From Pseudaestuariivita atlantica (GTDB taxonomy: Bacteria; Pseudomonadota; Alphaproteobacteria; Rhodobacterales; Rhodobacteraceae), in contig NZ_AQQZ01000007.1 in the NCBI RefSeq assembly GCF_001205715.1, positions 62,001 to 126,000 of the forward strand: 64,000 nt of DNA, read 5' to 3'. Of the stretch, positions 44,062 to 52,698 are shown in pieces. Numbering within the stretch: position 1 is the stretch's first letter; each line of letters starts with the position of its first letter. The notes under the pieces are model-generated. The model saw nothing but the letters and a program-made list of their open reading frames with translations. It was not told the DNA's origin and did not search any database. Made by a program: the position numbers and the translations under genes.

Positions 44062-44093
44062 GCCCCGGCCTTGATCCTGATCAAGGCCGGGGC
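44062..44093. terminator. Perfect 15-base inverted repeat after soxF
   Basis: GCCCCGGCCTTGATC pairs exactly with the sequence at 44079-44093, leaving two loop bases (a larger loop if inner pairs open). There is no T-run after it on either strand, so it may be an attenuator or mRNA-stabilising element before the DUF302-hemA pair. Confidence 0.6.
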
Positions 44094-44137
44094 GCTGCGG
44101 CCGTGCCAACCTGCCTGCACATAAAGGAGGACTGGAC

Positions 44138-44572
44138 ATGAAACCGGCTTTTCTCGCCCTTGCACTGGGCATGGGCCTTGCCACGCAGGTCGCCGCCGAA
44201 GGCGCGATCGTGGTGCCGTTCGACGGCAGCTTTGATGACGCGACCTTTTCGGTGGAATCGGCCATCGTTGACCGCGGCCTCGTGATCGACCTAGTCAGCA
44301 AGGTCGGTGACATGCTGAACCGCACCGGCGCCGACGTGGGATCGGACGTGACGCTCTTCACCAATGCCGACATCTTCGTCTTCTGTTCTGCCGTCGTCAG
44401 CCGCGAGGTGATGGAGGCCGACCCGATGAACATCGTGCACTGCCCCTATGGCATCGCCGTGGTCGAAACACCCGACGGCGTGTCGATCATCCACCGCGAT
44501 TACCCCGACGGGCCCATGCAGAAGGTCGAGGACCTGTTGACCGACATCGTGGCGGAGGCTGTGAGCAACTGA
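44138..44572 (+). CDS. Secreted DUF302 protein in the sox cluster
   Basis: A 144-residue protein with a signal peptide ([20 protein letters not shown]) and a DUF302 domain ([21 protein letters not shown] cited as [38 protein letters not shown]). Cysteines occur in IFVFCSAVV and [11 protein letters not shown]302 proteins recur in sulfur-oxidation loci, but no activity is established. Its TGA overlaps the hemA ATG (TGATG), so they are coupled. Confidence 0.85.
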   Translation: MKPAFLALALGMGLATQVAAEGAIVVPFDGSFDDATFSVESAIVDRGLVIDLVSKVGDMLNRTGADVGSDVTLFTNADIFVFCSAVVSREVMEADPMNIVHCPYGIAVVETPDGVSIIHRDYPDGPMQKVEDLLTDIVAEAVSN

Positions 44573-45789
44573 TGGATTATCAACACTTCTTCCGGTCCGA
44601 ACTGGACGCGTTGCGCGAGGCGGGAGATTACCGCGAATTTGCCGAGCTTGAACGGCATTGCGGCGACTTTCCCAACGCAAATTGCCACAACGGACCGGGC
44701 GAAGTGACGATCTGGTGTTCGAACGACTACCTCGGCATGGGTCAGCACCCCGCGGTGCTGGACGCCATGCACTCCGCGCTCGACCGCGCGGGCGCGGGCG
44801 CTGGCGGGACGCGCAACATCTCGGGCACCACGCACGATCACGTCCTGCTGGAGGCCGAACTGGCCGACCTGCACGGCAAGGAGGCAGCACTGCTGTTCAC
44901 CTCCGGCTACGTGTCGAACTGGGCCGCGCTGGGCACGCTGGCCTCCCGCATCCCCGGTTGCGTCGTCCTGTCGGACGCGCTGAACCACGCCTCCATGATC
45001 GAAGGCATCCGCCATTCCCGCGCGCAAAAGCTGATCTGGAAGCACAACGACCTCGAAGACCTCGAAGCCAAGCTTGCCGCGCTGCCCCTCGAGCAGCCCA
45101 AGCTGATCGCCTTCGAAAGCGTCTATTCGATGGATGGCGACATCGCGCCCATCGCCGCGATCTGCGACCTTGCCGACCGCTACAACGCCATGACCTACCT
45201 CGACGAGGTGCATGCCGTAGGACTGTACGGCCCGCGCGGCGGCGGCATCGCCGAACGCGAAGGCGTGATGGACCGCCTGACGGTGATCGAAGGCACGCTG
45301 GGCAAGGCGTTCGGCGTGGTGGGCGGCTACATCGCCGCCTCTGCCGAATTGTGCGATTTTGTCCGTTCCTTTGCGAGCGGTTTCATCTTCACCACCGCGC
45401 TGCCGCCCGCCGTGGCGGCGGGTGCGGCGGCGTCGATCCGGTACCTGAAAGGATCCTCCGCTGAACGCGCGATCCAGAAGGAGCGCGTGGCCGAGGTGCG
45501 GGCGCGGCTGGACGCCATCGGCCTGCCGCATATCGACAATCCCAGCCACATCATCCCGGTCATGGTGGGCGACCCCGTGAAGTGCAAATACATCTCGGAC
45601 ATGCTGTTGAACGAGCACGGGATCTACATCCAGCCGATCAACTACCCGACCGTGCCCAAGGGCACCGAGCGGTTGCGCATCACCCCGTCGCCCGTGCACA
45701 CCGAGGCCGATATCGACCGCCTGCTGACCGCGCTCGAAGCCTTGTGGACGCAGTGCCAGCTGGCGCGCAGGCCCATCGCGGCAGAGTAG
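44572..45789 (+). CDS. hemA: 5-Aminolevulinate synthase (HemA/ALAS)
   Basis: A 405-residue PLP enzyme that condenses glycine with succinyl-CoA in the Shemin pathway of alphaproteobacteria. Motifs are [30 protein letters not shown] (PLP ring Asp), and the PLP-binding Lys in [15 protein letters not shown]. The C-terminus has [20 protein letters not shown] (cited as [14 protein letters not shown]). It is coupled to the DUF302 gene at the end of the sox operon and may be a second, pathway-dedicated copy meeting the heme demand of SoxA, X, D and E; whether another hemA exists is not visible here. Confidence 0.94.
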   Translation: MDYQHFFRSELDALREAGDYREFAELERHCGDFPNANCHNGPGEVTIWCSNDYLGMGQHPAVLDAMHSALDRAGAGAGGTRNISGTTHDHVLLEAELADLHGKEAALLFTSGYVSNWAALGTLASRIPGCVVLSDALNHASMIEGIRHSRAQKLIWKHNDLEDLEAKLAALPLEQPKLIAFESVYSMDGDIAPIAAICDLADRYNAMTYLDEVHAVGLYGPRGGGIAEREGVMDRLTVIEGTLGKAFGVVGGYIAASAELCDFVRSFASGFIFTTALPPAVAAGAAASIRYLKGSSAERAIQKERVAEVRARLDAIGLPHIDNPSHIIPVMVGDPVKCKYISDMLLNEHGIYIQPINYPTVPKGTERLRITPSPVHTEADIDRLLTALEALWTQCQLARRPIAAE

Positions 45790-45795
45790 CGCGGG

Positions 45796-46206
45796 TCAGC
45801 TTTCGGGGTGGTAGGCGGCGGTTTCCAGCCAGCCGAGGTAGCCCGTCTGCAGGATCAGGACATTGTCGCGCCCGAGGACCCGTAATCCGAATGCTGCCTG
45901 TGCCGACAGCGCGCCGGTATTGCAGAAGAGGACCACCTTGCCCGTCTGCGGCACCTCGTCCAACCGGGCAAAAATCTCGCGCCACTCGATATTCCGCGCG
46001 CCGGGGATGGTCGCCTCGGCGTAAGCTTCGGCGCTGCGCGTGTCGATGAAGGTGACGGCGGCAAAGATCTCCGCGCTCAGTTGTTCGGGCAGGATGATGC
46101 CCGCGTCGTAGGTCGCGAAATCGGCGTAATCCTGCATCGCCTCATGCACCGGATTGGCCAGCGCGGTGGACGCCGACAGGGCGATTGCGGCAACGAGGCG
46201 GATCAT
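45796..46206 (-). CDS. Secreted rhodanese-like protein
   Basis: A 136-residue protein with signal peptide (MIRLVAAIALSASTALA) and a single rhodanese domain: FIDTRSAEAYAEATIPGARNIEW (cited as FIDTRSAEAYAEATIPGA) and the catalytic loop VLFCNTGALSAQA with the persulfide cysteine. It probably handles sulfane sulfur in the periplasm. Its ATG overlaps the stop of the MBL protein gene (ATGA). Convergent with hemA, 6 bases apart. Confidence 0.9.
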   Translation of the reverse strand: MIRLVAAIALSASTALANPVHEAMQDYADFATYDAGIILPEQLSAEIFAAVTFIDTRSAEAYAEATIPGARNIEWREIFARLDEVPQTGKVVLFCNTGALSAQAAFGLRVLGRDNVLILQTGYLGWLETAAYHPES

Positions 46207-47150
46207 TCGAATTCCATCTGTTCGTAGACCCGGCCCGCGTTGCGGGTCGCCAGTTCCTCGAACGTGTCGAGATGGGCATAGGGCGATTGGTCGACGTAAT
46301 AGGCGTCCGCAAGGTCGCCGCCATTGTCGATATGCTCGCCGATCTTCCCGCGCAGGTAGACAAGGTAGTCGCGGGTATAGCGGCGCACCTGGTCCATGTT
46401 GGTGGGCGTGCCGTGGCCGGGGATGACATAGGTCGCGCCCAGTGCCTCGAACCCGGTATCCCATGTCTCGATCCAGTCGAGCGCGATGGTGTCCTCGAAA
46501 ATCGGCAGCATCCGCTGGTGGAACGCCATGTCGCCCGCGATCACGAGGCCCTGTTCGGGCAGCCAGACCTGTATGTCGCCGGGGCCGTGCGCGGGGCCAA
46601 GATGCAGTACCTCGATCCGGAAATCGCCCATCTCGATCACGCGCTTGTCCTCGAACGTGTCGGTCGGGGGCGCGACGAAGGTGCCTTCGGCCTTGTCGCC
46701 GTTATACCGCTTCATCGCTTCGAGGATGCGGTTGCCGCGCTCCTCGATCTCGTGCGCGGCGTCCACGTGGGCCAGGATCGGCACGCCCTGTTCGGCCCAG
46801 TAGGAATTGCCCAGCATCGCGTGGCCCTGGCCGTTCTCGTCGATCACCAGCTTCACGGGCTGGTCGGTGACGGCCCTGATCTCGGCATGCAGCGCCTCGG
46901 CAAGGATGTAGGCCGCGCCGCCATTGATGACGATCACGCCGTCGCCGGTGACGATGAAGCTGAGGTTGTTGTTGTGGCCCGAGTTTTCATAGGTCGGCGG
47001 CGCGGTGGCCCCGATCGCCGACCAGACATGCGGGATCACCTCGACCGGTTTCGAATAGAGCGGCGAGCCGGGATACTGGTCGGGGATGCTCTGGTCCGCC
47101 ATGGCGGCGGTCGCGATAAACAGGGCGGGGAGAAGCCAGCGCATCCTCAT
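46203..47150 (-). CDS. Periplasmic metallo-beta-lactamase-fold protein (SoxH-like) with altered zinc motif
   Basis: A 315-residue protein with signal peptide (MRMRWLLPALFIATAAMA). Later metal ligands are intact: GPAHGPGDIQVWLPEQ, VIAGDMAFHQ and YVIPGHGTP. The first motif, normally HxHxDH, reads ENGQGH in VIDENGQGHAMLGN, so only the last His remains. This may be a one-metal or non-hydrolytic variant. It is coupled by ATGA to both neighbours, the second MBL protein and the rhodanese, resembling the MBL genes (soxG/soxH) at the end of the Paracoccus sox cluster. Confidence 0.86.
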   Translation of the reverse strand: MRMRWLLPALFIATAAMADQSIPDQYPGSPLYSKPVEVIPHVWSAIGATAPPTYENSGHNNNLSFIVTGDGVIVINGGAAYILAEALHAEIRAVTDQPVKLVIDENGQGHAMLGNSYWAEQGVPILAHVDAAHEIEERGNRILEAMKRYNGDKAEGTFVAPPTDTFEDKRVIEMGDFRIEVLHLGPAHGPGDIQVWLPEQGLVIAGDMAFHQRMLPIFEDTIALDWIETWDTGFEALGATYVIPGHGTPTNMDQVRRYTRDYLVYLRGKIGEHIDNGGDLADAYYVDQSPYAHLDTFEELATRNAGRVYEQMEFE

Positions 47151-48055
47151 CCCCCCACGAAGCGGTAGGCGTCGCCGTCCCGTTCGACCCGGCCCATCCC
47201 GCCTTGGGGCAGGTGGAAGCCCACCAGCGGCATCTGTTCCGAGGCCAGCCGGTCCAGAAGCATCTGGCGGACAGCGATGGCGCTTTGCTTGTCGTGGTCG
47301 GCGCCGCTTTCCCAATGCGGCTTGCGGAACGCGGCGTGGTGGTTGCCGATGGCGTCGCCGACGACCAGCGCCGCGTCCGATCCGCCGCGCAGCTCGAACG
47401 CCATGTGGCCGGGCGTGTGGCCATGGGTTGCCACCGCCGCGATCCCCGGCAGGACCTCGTCCCCGTCATCGAAGAACTCGACACTGTCCTCGATCGCTTC
47501 CATGCGGCGCTTGGCGCCCACCGCGAAAGCCGCGCGCGCCTCGCCGATAGTGTCCACCGTTTCGGGGTTCCACCAGTAGTCCCACTCGGCCCGGCCCATC
47601 AGGCAGGTCGCCTCGTAGAACAGCGGCTCGTCGAAATCGTCCAGCAGGCCCCAGATGTGATCGGGGTGGGCATGGGTGAACAGGACATGGGTCACGTCCT
47701 CGGGCGCGACACCCGCGGCGTCGAGGCTGTCGACGATCTTCCCGGCGCTTGGCATGAAATCGGGACCCGAGCCCACGTCGAAAAGGACGGTGTGCGTCCC
47801 GTCGCGGTAAAGCGCGAGGTTGCATTCCGGCGTGACGCGGTCGCGCGACAGGCCGAATTCCTGCAGCAGGGCAGGCAGTTCATCCTGTGGCATCGTGTCG
47901 AACACGAACCCGCCGGGCAGGACGAGGTTGCCATCGCTGACGGTCGTCAGCGTCGCCTCGCCGATGGTCATTTCCGCCAGCGCAAGGCGGGGCAGGGCAC
48001 CGGCCAGCGGCGCCGCCGCGGCACCGGCCATGAATGTACGGCGGGAAAGGGTCAT
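47147..48055 (-). CDS. Tat-exported metallo-beta-lactamase-fold hydrolase
   Basis: A 302-residue protein with a twin-arginine signal (SRRTFMAGAAAAPLAG) and a complete zinc site: HVLFTHAHPDHIWG, ATHGHTPGHMAF, VVGDAIGNH and VGFHLPQGG. It is likely a periplasmic thiol-ester or persulfide-type hydrolase linked to sulfur oxidation, by analogy with sox-linked and persulfide dioxygenase-like MBL proteins; the substrate is unknown. First gene of the MBL-MBL-rhodanese operon. A SoxR-type operator overlaps its promoter. Confidence 0.88.
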   Translation of the reverse strand: MTLSRRTFMAGAAAAPLAGALPRLALAEMTIGEATLTTVSDGNLVLPGGFVFDTMPQDELPALLQEFGLSRDRVTPECNLALYRDGTHTVLFDVGSGPDFMPSAGKIVDSLDAAGVAPEDVTHVLFTHAHPDHIWGLLDDFDEPLFYEATCLMGRAEWDYWWNPETVDTIGEARAAFAVGAKRRMEAIEDSVEFFDDGDEVLPGIAAVATHGHTPGHMAFELRGGSDAALVVGDAIGNHHAAFRKPHWESGADHDKQSAIAVRQMLLDRLASEQMPLVGFHLPQGGMGRVERDGDAYRFVGG

Positions 48056-48071
48056 CGGGCCATCCTGTCAA

Positions 48072-48087
48072 ATTCGTTTATGCGAAT
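48072..48087. promoter_or_regulatory. SoxR-type operator upstream of the MBL operon (perfect)
   Basis: A perfect ATTC-N8-GAAT inverted repeat 17 bases before the ATG. It overlaps the -10 of the promoter at 48085-48113 and shares the core TTATGCG with the soxB site. Confidence 0.7.
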
Positions 48088-48113
48088 ATGAATGTATAAA
48101 TGCGCCGAGGCAA
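48085..48113 (-). promoter_or_regulatory. Putative promoter of the MBL-rhodanese operon
   Basis: On the minus strand, TTGCCT (48113-48108) and CATATT (48090-48085) are 17 bases apart. The -10 overlaps the operator. Confidence 0.5.
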
Positions 48114-48193
48114 GGCCTAGTGACAGGTTGGTGCCGGCAGGAAGTGCCTGCGACCTGAGGCGCGGATCGTCGTTTGCGACGGCGGCGGTGTCT

Positions 48194-48979
48194 TCAGCTG
48201 TCCGCGTCGAACGGAGCGCCGGGGAACTGGCGGACCGAGATGCCGGCATCTTCCAGCGCCGCGCGGGTCGCGCCCGCGATCCCGACCGCTTCGGGGGTGT
48301 CGCCGTGCAGGCAGACGGTGTCGATGCGGGTCGGGATGTGCTTGCCGCTTTCGCAGATGATGGCCCCGGCGCGGACCATGTCGACCACGCGCGCGGCGGC
48401 GCGGGAGGCGCCGTGGATCACCGCGCCGGGCTGGCTGCGGTCAACGAGCGTCGCGTCGTCGTTATAGGCCCGGTCGGCAAAGATCTCGGCCGCGGCGGCG
48501 CAGCGCAACTCCCGTGCCGCCGCTTCCTGCGCGGTGCCCGCGAGGACCATGACGATGATGTCGGGCGCGACCGACAGCGCGGCGCTGTAGCAGGTCAGCG
48601 CCATGGCCTTGTCCTCGGACGCCATGTTCGCCAGCGCGCCGTGCAGCTTCACGTGCCGGACATCGGCGCCGATGGACCGCGCCATGCCCTGCGCCGCCGC
48701 GACCTGGTAGCGGACGAGGTTACCAAGGCTTTCGCCGGGCAGGGACATGCGGTACCGCCCGAAGCCGTGCAGGTCGTTGAAGCCGGGATGCGCCCCGATC
48801 CCGACGCCCCGGTCCGAAGCGCCGCGCATCGTCGCGGCCATCACGTCCGGATCGCCTGCATGGAACCCGCAGGCGATGTTGGCGGAGGTCACGATCTCCA
48901 GCAGCCGGGCATCGTCGCCCATGACCCACGGGCCGAAACTTTCGCCCATGTCGGCGTTCAGGTCGACCGATCGCGTCAT
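48194..48979 (-). CDS. pxpA: 5-Oxoprolinase subunit PxpA (LamB/YcsF family)
   Basis: A 261-residue protein of the LamB/YcsF family, one of three subunits of ATP-dependent 5-oxoprolinase. Motifs are VDLNADMGESFG at the start, SANIACGFHAGDPDVM, GIGAHPGFNDLHGFGRR-type (GAHPGFNDLHGFGRY), and VKLHGALANM. Start overlaps the pxpC stop (ATGA). It is the last gene of the cluster. Confidence 0.94.
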   Translation of the reverse strand: MTRSVDLNADMGESFGPWVMGDDARLLEIVTSANIACGFHAGDPDVMAATMRGASDRGVGIGAHPGFNDLHGFGRYRMSLPGESLGNLVRYQVAAAQGMARSIGADVRHVKLHGALANMASEDKAMALTCYSAALSVAPDIIVMVLAGTAQEAAARELRCAAAAEIFADRAYNDDATLVDRSQPGAVIHGASRAAARVVDMVRAGAIICESGKHIPTRIDTVCLHGDTPEAVGIAGATRAALEDAGISVRQFPGAPFDADS

Positions 48980-50001
48980 CGCTCACTCCTTTCAAGATCA
49001 TCACCCGCCGTCACCCCGCTGACCAGCTGGTAAGACAGCAGATCGGCGATGGTGGCCGGATCACGGATGAGGGGCGTGAGCCGTTTGCGCAAGGATTTCC
49101 TTGCATCGCGCGCCCGCGCCTCGATGGCCACCGCCTCCTCCAGCGAGACGAAGGAGAACCGCAACGTCTCGCCCGCCCGCGCCTGCACGACCTTCGGCAG
49201 GTCGGCGGGCAGGACCGATCCGATCCTCGGATACCCGCCGATCGTCTGGCATTCGTTCAGCAGCACGAAAGGCGTGCCGTCCCCGGTGATCTGGATGTCG
49301 CCGGGCACGATGACCTCGGACAGGACGCTCAGCCCCGCCTCGCTTTCGAAGCCCGGTCCATCGGGGTCGAGCCGCACGCCCATGCGGTTGCCCCGCGCGT
49401 CGCGCCGGAATGTCGTCGCCTCGAACCGCGCGCGTTCACCCGCCGCGAACAGGTCGGTCTGAAGGCTCGCCACGATGCGGACGGTCCCGCCGCCGAACCG
49501 GTCATCCGCGGCCACCGCCATGCCGGTCCGCGATCCGGTGTCTGGCCTGATCTCCAGCCGGTCCGCGGCCTTCAGGGGCGCGCCGAGCCCCGCCGACAGG
49601 TGCGTGCCGCAGCCGCCCAGCCTCCGGGGCAGGGCAACCCCGCCACCCAGGTGCAGGTAGCCGTAATTGCCCGTCCCGGCCGCCCCGATGGACAGGCGCG
49701 CGCCGGCTTCGAGGCGGTGGCAGGCGTTCCACGCGATGCGGGTGCCGTCCACGCTGGCGCGCATGGGCGCGCCTGTCAGGGCGATGCGCGTCGCCTCGGT
49801 GACCTCGAACTCGCCCCCGATCCCCGCCATTTCCAGCACGGCCAAGGCGTCGGACTGGCCCAGCAGGGCGGCGCCTTCGGCCAGCGCCAGCCGGTCGGCA
49901 GCGCCCCCGCGCGACAGGCCGTAGGCGAGGTATCCCGGCCGCCCCGGATCCTGCACGGTCACCCCCGGCCCGGCGCGATGCACGATCAGCGCGCGGGTCA
50001 T
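48976..50001 (-). CDS. pxpC: 5-Oxoprolinase subunit PxpC (KipA-like carboxyltransferase fold)
   Basis: A 341-residue protein of the biotin-dependent carboxyltransferase-like family. Typical stretches are GPGVTVQDPGRPGYLAYGLS (cited as VQDPGRPGYLAYGLSRGG), GNYGYLHLGGGVALP, and FVLLNECQTIGGYPRIG. It acts with PxpA and PxpB to open 5-oxoproline to glutamate. Overlaps both neighbours by ATGA. Confidence 0.94.
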   Translation of the reverse strand: MTRALIVHRAGPGVTVQDPGRPGYLAYGLSRGGAADRLALAEGAALLGQSDALAVLEMAGIGGEFEVTEATRIALTGAPMRASVDGTRIAWNACHRLEAGARLSIGAAGTGNYGYLHLGGGVALPRRLGGCGTHLSAGLGAPLKAADRLEIRPDTGSRTGMAVAADDRFGGGTVRIVASLQTDLFAAGERARFEATTFRRDARGNRMGVRLDPDGPGFESEAGLSVLSEVIVPGDIQITGDGTPFVLLNECQTIGGYPRIGSVLPADLPKVVQARAGETLRFSFVSLEEAVAIEARARDARKSLRKRLTPLIRDPATIADLLSYQLVSGVTAGDDLERSER

Positions 50002-50723
50002 GCGATGTCTTCGCAGGTTGCGCCGCCATTCGCGTCATCCCGGACGCGGTCAAGCTCTTCGGGGCTGACCGGATCGAAGAGCACCTCGTCGCCCGGCCGC
50101 AACAGGAACGGCTCGGGCGCATCGGGGCGGAACAGCCTCAGCGCGGTCTGCCCCACGTGGCGCCAGCCGGTGGGCGTGTCGACCGGGAAGAGCACAAGCT
50201 GGCGGATCGCAACGCACAACCCGCCCGCGGGGACCCGCGCGGTAAGCTCGGTCTGGCGCGGGATGTCCCATGCGGGCGGCAATTCGCCAAGATAGGGCAT
50301 GCCCGGCGCGAAGCCGATGGTCTGCACGCGAACCTGCGTTTCCGCGATCGAGGCGATGGCGTCCCGTTCGCTCAACCCCGCGACGCTGGCAGCCTCGGCC
50401 AGTTGCGGGGCGGCGTCGCCGCCGAACACGGTGGGCACCCGCCACAGCCTGCGCCCGCTCGGCAGGCCAACCGCGAACCAGTCGTGCTGCTGCACCAGCG
50501 TTTCCAGCGTCGCGCGCATGGCCGCGTGGTCCCTTTGCAGGGGGTCGAAGCGGACGTAGGCGGAGACGAGCGAGGTCGAGCTTTCCTCGACCGCGTCGAT
50601 CCCGGCATGGTCGATGGCATCGCGGAAGGCCAGCGCGGCCCGGTTCGCCGGTTCGCTCAGTCGCGTGCCGAAGGTGACGACGAACCCGTCATACCCGGCA
50701 TGCCTGATCTGCGGCCATGTCAT
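49998..50723 (-). CDS. pxpB: 5-Oxoprolinase subunit PxpB (KipI-like)
   Basis: About 241 residues of the KipI/PxpB family. Conserved segments are GDAAPQLAEAASVAGLS, IGFAPGMPYLGELP, VPAGGLCVAIRQLVLFPVDTPTGWRHVG (cited as VPAGGLCVAI and PVDTPTGWRHVG), and the C-terminal LLRPGDEVLFDPVS. I start at the ATG at 50723; a TTG at 50741 would add six residues. It is downstream of DUF2848 and coupled to pxpC. Confidence 0.92.
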   Translation of the reverse strand: MTWPQIRHAGYDGFVVTFGTRLSEPANRAALAFRDAIDHAGIDAVEESSTSLVSAYVRFDPLQRDHAAMRATLETLVQQHDWFAVGLPSGRRLWRVPTVFGGDAAPQLAEAASVAGLSERDAIASIAETQVRVQTIGFAPGMPYLGELPPAWDIPRQTELTARVPAGGLCVAIRQLVLFPVDTPTGWRHVGQTALRLFRPDAPEPFLLRPGDEVLFDPVSPEELDRVRDDANGGATCEDIA

Positions 50724-50751
50724 GTCATCGAGGTCGGGCAAGGCGTGCTCC

Positions 50752-51405
50752 CTAGGACACCACCGGCAGCGTCCGGACCGTGTAGGACAGGCCAAGGCTG
50801 CGGCCGCTTGCGGGATCGGTCAGGCTCATCCTGTAGGCTCCGGCCGGACGCACGCCGCCAATCGCGCCAAGGGTGCCGCAGAACATGGCCTGGTTGTCGG
50901 AGAGGCCAGCCGCGCGGGCAAGCTCTGCGAGCGGGCGGATGCCCGCAAGCGTTCCCTGCTGGTAGGTCGTCCAGCGCCCGTCCTCCTCGATCGCGCAGGT
51001 CAGGACGAGGTCGTCGAGCCGTGCTTCGACCTCTTCAAAGCGCCACAGGGTCTCGCCTACGGGCTTGGGGCAGGCCTGTTTCGAGGCGGCGACCGACACG
51101 GCCTCCAGCTCGCGATCCGTGTGGTCGGACCCGATCCCGAGATACAGCGCGCCCCCAAGCCTGACGAGAACCGGTTCGACCTCGCCCGAGGTGGCAGTGC
51201 CCAGAACCTCGATCCCGGAGGATTGCACCAGCAGCGAACTGGACACGCGATAGTAAAGCGGCACCTCGCTGGGCGGGGCGACGCCCAGTGCCGCCAACTC
51301 GTCAACGTGGTGCCTGACGGCCGCCGGGTCGCGCCCCGTCCAGCCCGCGATCACGAGCGAGGTGATCCGGGCGGGGATCTCTGTCTCGTCCACGACGAAC
51401 CGCAT
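50752..51405 (-). CDS. DUF2848 protein
   Basis: A 217-residue protein of DUF2848, related in fold to fumarylacetoacetate hydrolase-type enzymes. Typical pieces are PPSEVPLYYRVSSSLLVQS, IGSDHTDRELEAVSVAASKQ (cited as GSDHTDRELEAVSVAASK), and a C-terminal LGLSYTVRTLPVV. DUF2848 genes recur beside 5-oxoprolinase and TRAP genes. It may hydrolyse or ring-open a related metabolite; no activity is known to me. Confidence 0.85.
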   Translation of the reverse strand: MRFVVDETEIPARITSLVIAGWTGRDPAAVRHHVDELAALGVAPPSEVPLYYRVSSSLLVQSSGIEVLGTATSGEVEPVLVRLGGALYLGIGSDHTDRELEAVSVAASKQACPKPVGETLWRFEEVEARLDDLVLTCAIEEDGRWTTYQQGTLAGIRPLAELARAAGLSDNQAMFCGTLGAIGGVRPAGAYRMSLTDPASGRSLGLSYTVRTLPVVS

Positions 51406-51411
51406 GGCGCG

Positions 51412-52698
51412 TCACCCTCCAAGAACCGAAGGCAGGTACAGCGCGATGGCCGGGAAGGCGATCAGCAGCCCCGCCATGACCAGCATCGCCACCACGTAGG
51501 GGATGCTGCCCAGCATGACCTCGCTCATCTTGCCGGACTTCCGGGCGCCCTGCACCACGTAAAGGTTCAGCCCCACAGGCGGCGTGATCAGCGCCATCTC
51601 GATCAGGACGATCATCAGGATGCCGAACCAGATCGGGTCATAGCCCTGCGCCACGACCAGCGGCACGATGATCGGGATCGTGACCACCATCAGCGACAGC
51701 GTCTCGATGAAGAAGCCGAGCACGATGTAGATCAGCACCACCACGAGGATCGTGCCCAGCGGCGACAGGCCGAGGCTGTTGAGGAATTGCTCAAGCTCCC
51801 GCCCCAACCCGGCGGAGGCGAGGGTGAAGTTCAGGAACGAGGCGGCGATCACCACCAGCATGATCATCGACGTGATCTTGACCGTGCCGAGGATGCTGTC
51901 GGTGAACATCTGAACGCTGATGCCACCGAAGAAGGCCGCGATCAGCACCGCGCCCGCGACGCCGACGGCGGCGGCCTCGGTCGGCGTGGCCCAGCCCTTG
52001 TAGATCGTGCCGATGATGATGGTGAAAAGCAGCACGATCGGGATCAGCTGCAAGAGCGCGCGCAGCATCTCGGGGAAGGGGAAGACGCGCCGCGTGCCGC
52101 CCAGTGACGGGCGCACCATGCAGATCAGCATCGTGATGACCATGAACCCGACCGCCAGCGCGAGGCCGGGGACAAGACCGGCAAGAAACAGGCGCGGGAT
52201 CGAGGTTTGCGTCAGGAAGCCGTAGACGATCAGGTTGATCGACGGCGGGATCATGATCCCCAGCGTGCCGCCCGCCGCGATGGCGCCGGAAAAGAGCTTG
52301 GGATCATACCCCAGCTTTTCCGCCTGCGGCATGGCCACCGTGGCGACGGTGGCGGCGGTGGCGACCGAAGACCCCGACGTGGCCGAGAACATCGTCGCCG
52401 TGGCGACATTGGCATGCACCAGCCCGCCCGGCAGCCAGCTGACCCAGCGGTCAAGCGCGGCATAGGTGCGTGTGGCGATGCCCGACCGGACAAGGATCTC
52501 GCCCAGCAGCACGAAGAAGGGGATCGCGATCAGTGTCGCGTTGTTCGAGGTCGACCAGACCTGGTTGCCCAGCCCCCGGATCAGCGGGAAGGGGCTGAAG
52601 AAGGCGTCGACGCCGAACCCCAGCAGGAACAGGACCACGCCGACCGGAATCGACAGCGACAGAAGACCGAGGAGGCCGATGGACAGGTAACCGATCAT
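51412..52698 (-). CDS. dctM: TRAP transporter large permease (DctM type)
   Basis: A 428-residue membrane protein of normal DctM length. Motifs are FSATSGSSVATAATVATVAMP, cited as SGSSVATAATVATVAMP, GGTLGIMIPPSINLIVYG, GWATPTEAAAVG, and ALITPPVGLNLYVVQG. Compared with it, the DctM at 28120-29616 has about 65 extra residues before the last block. The ATG overlaps the dctQ stop. Probably imports glutamate, 5-oxoproline or a similar acid, given the cluster. Confidence 0.94.
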   Translation of the reverse strand: MIGYLSIGLLGLLSLSIPVGVVLFLLGFGVDAFFSPFPLIRGLGNQVWSTSNNATLIAIPFFVLLGEILVRSGIATRTYAALDRWVSWLPGGLVHANVATATMFSATSGSSVATAATVATVAMPQAEKLGYDPKLFSGAIAAGGTLGIMIPPSINLIVYGFLTQTSIPRLFLAGLVPGLALAVGFMVITMLICMVRPSLGGTRRVFPFPEMLRALLQLIPIVLLFTIIIGTIYKGWATPTEAAAVGVAGAVLIAAFFGGISVQMFTDSILGTVKITSMIMLVVIAASFLNFTLASAGLGRELEQFLNSLGLSPLGTILVVVLIYIVLGFFIETLSLMVVTIPIIVPLVVAQGYDPIWFGILMIVLIEMALITPPVGLNLYVVQGARKSGKMSEVMLGSIPYVVAMLVMAGLLIAFPAIALYLPSVLGG

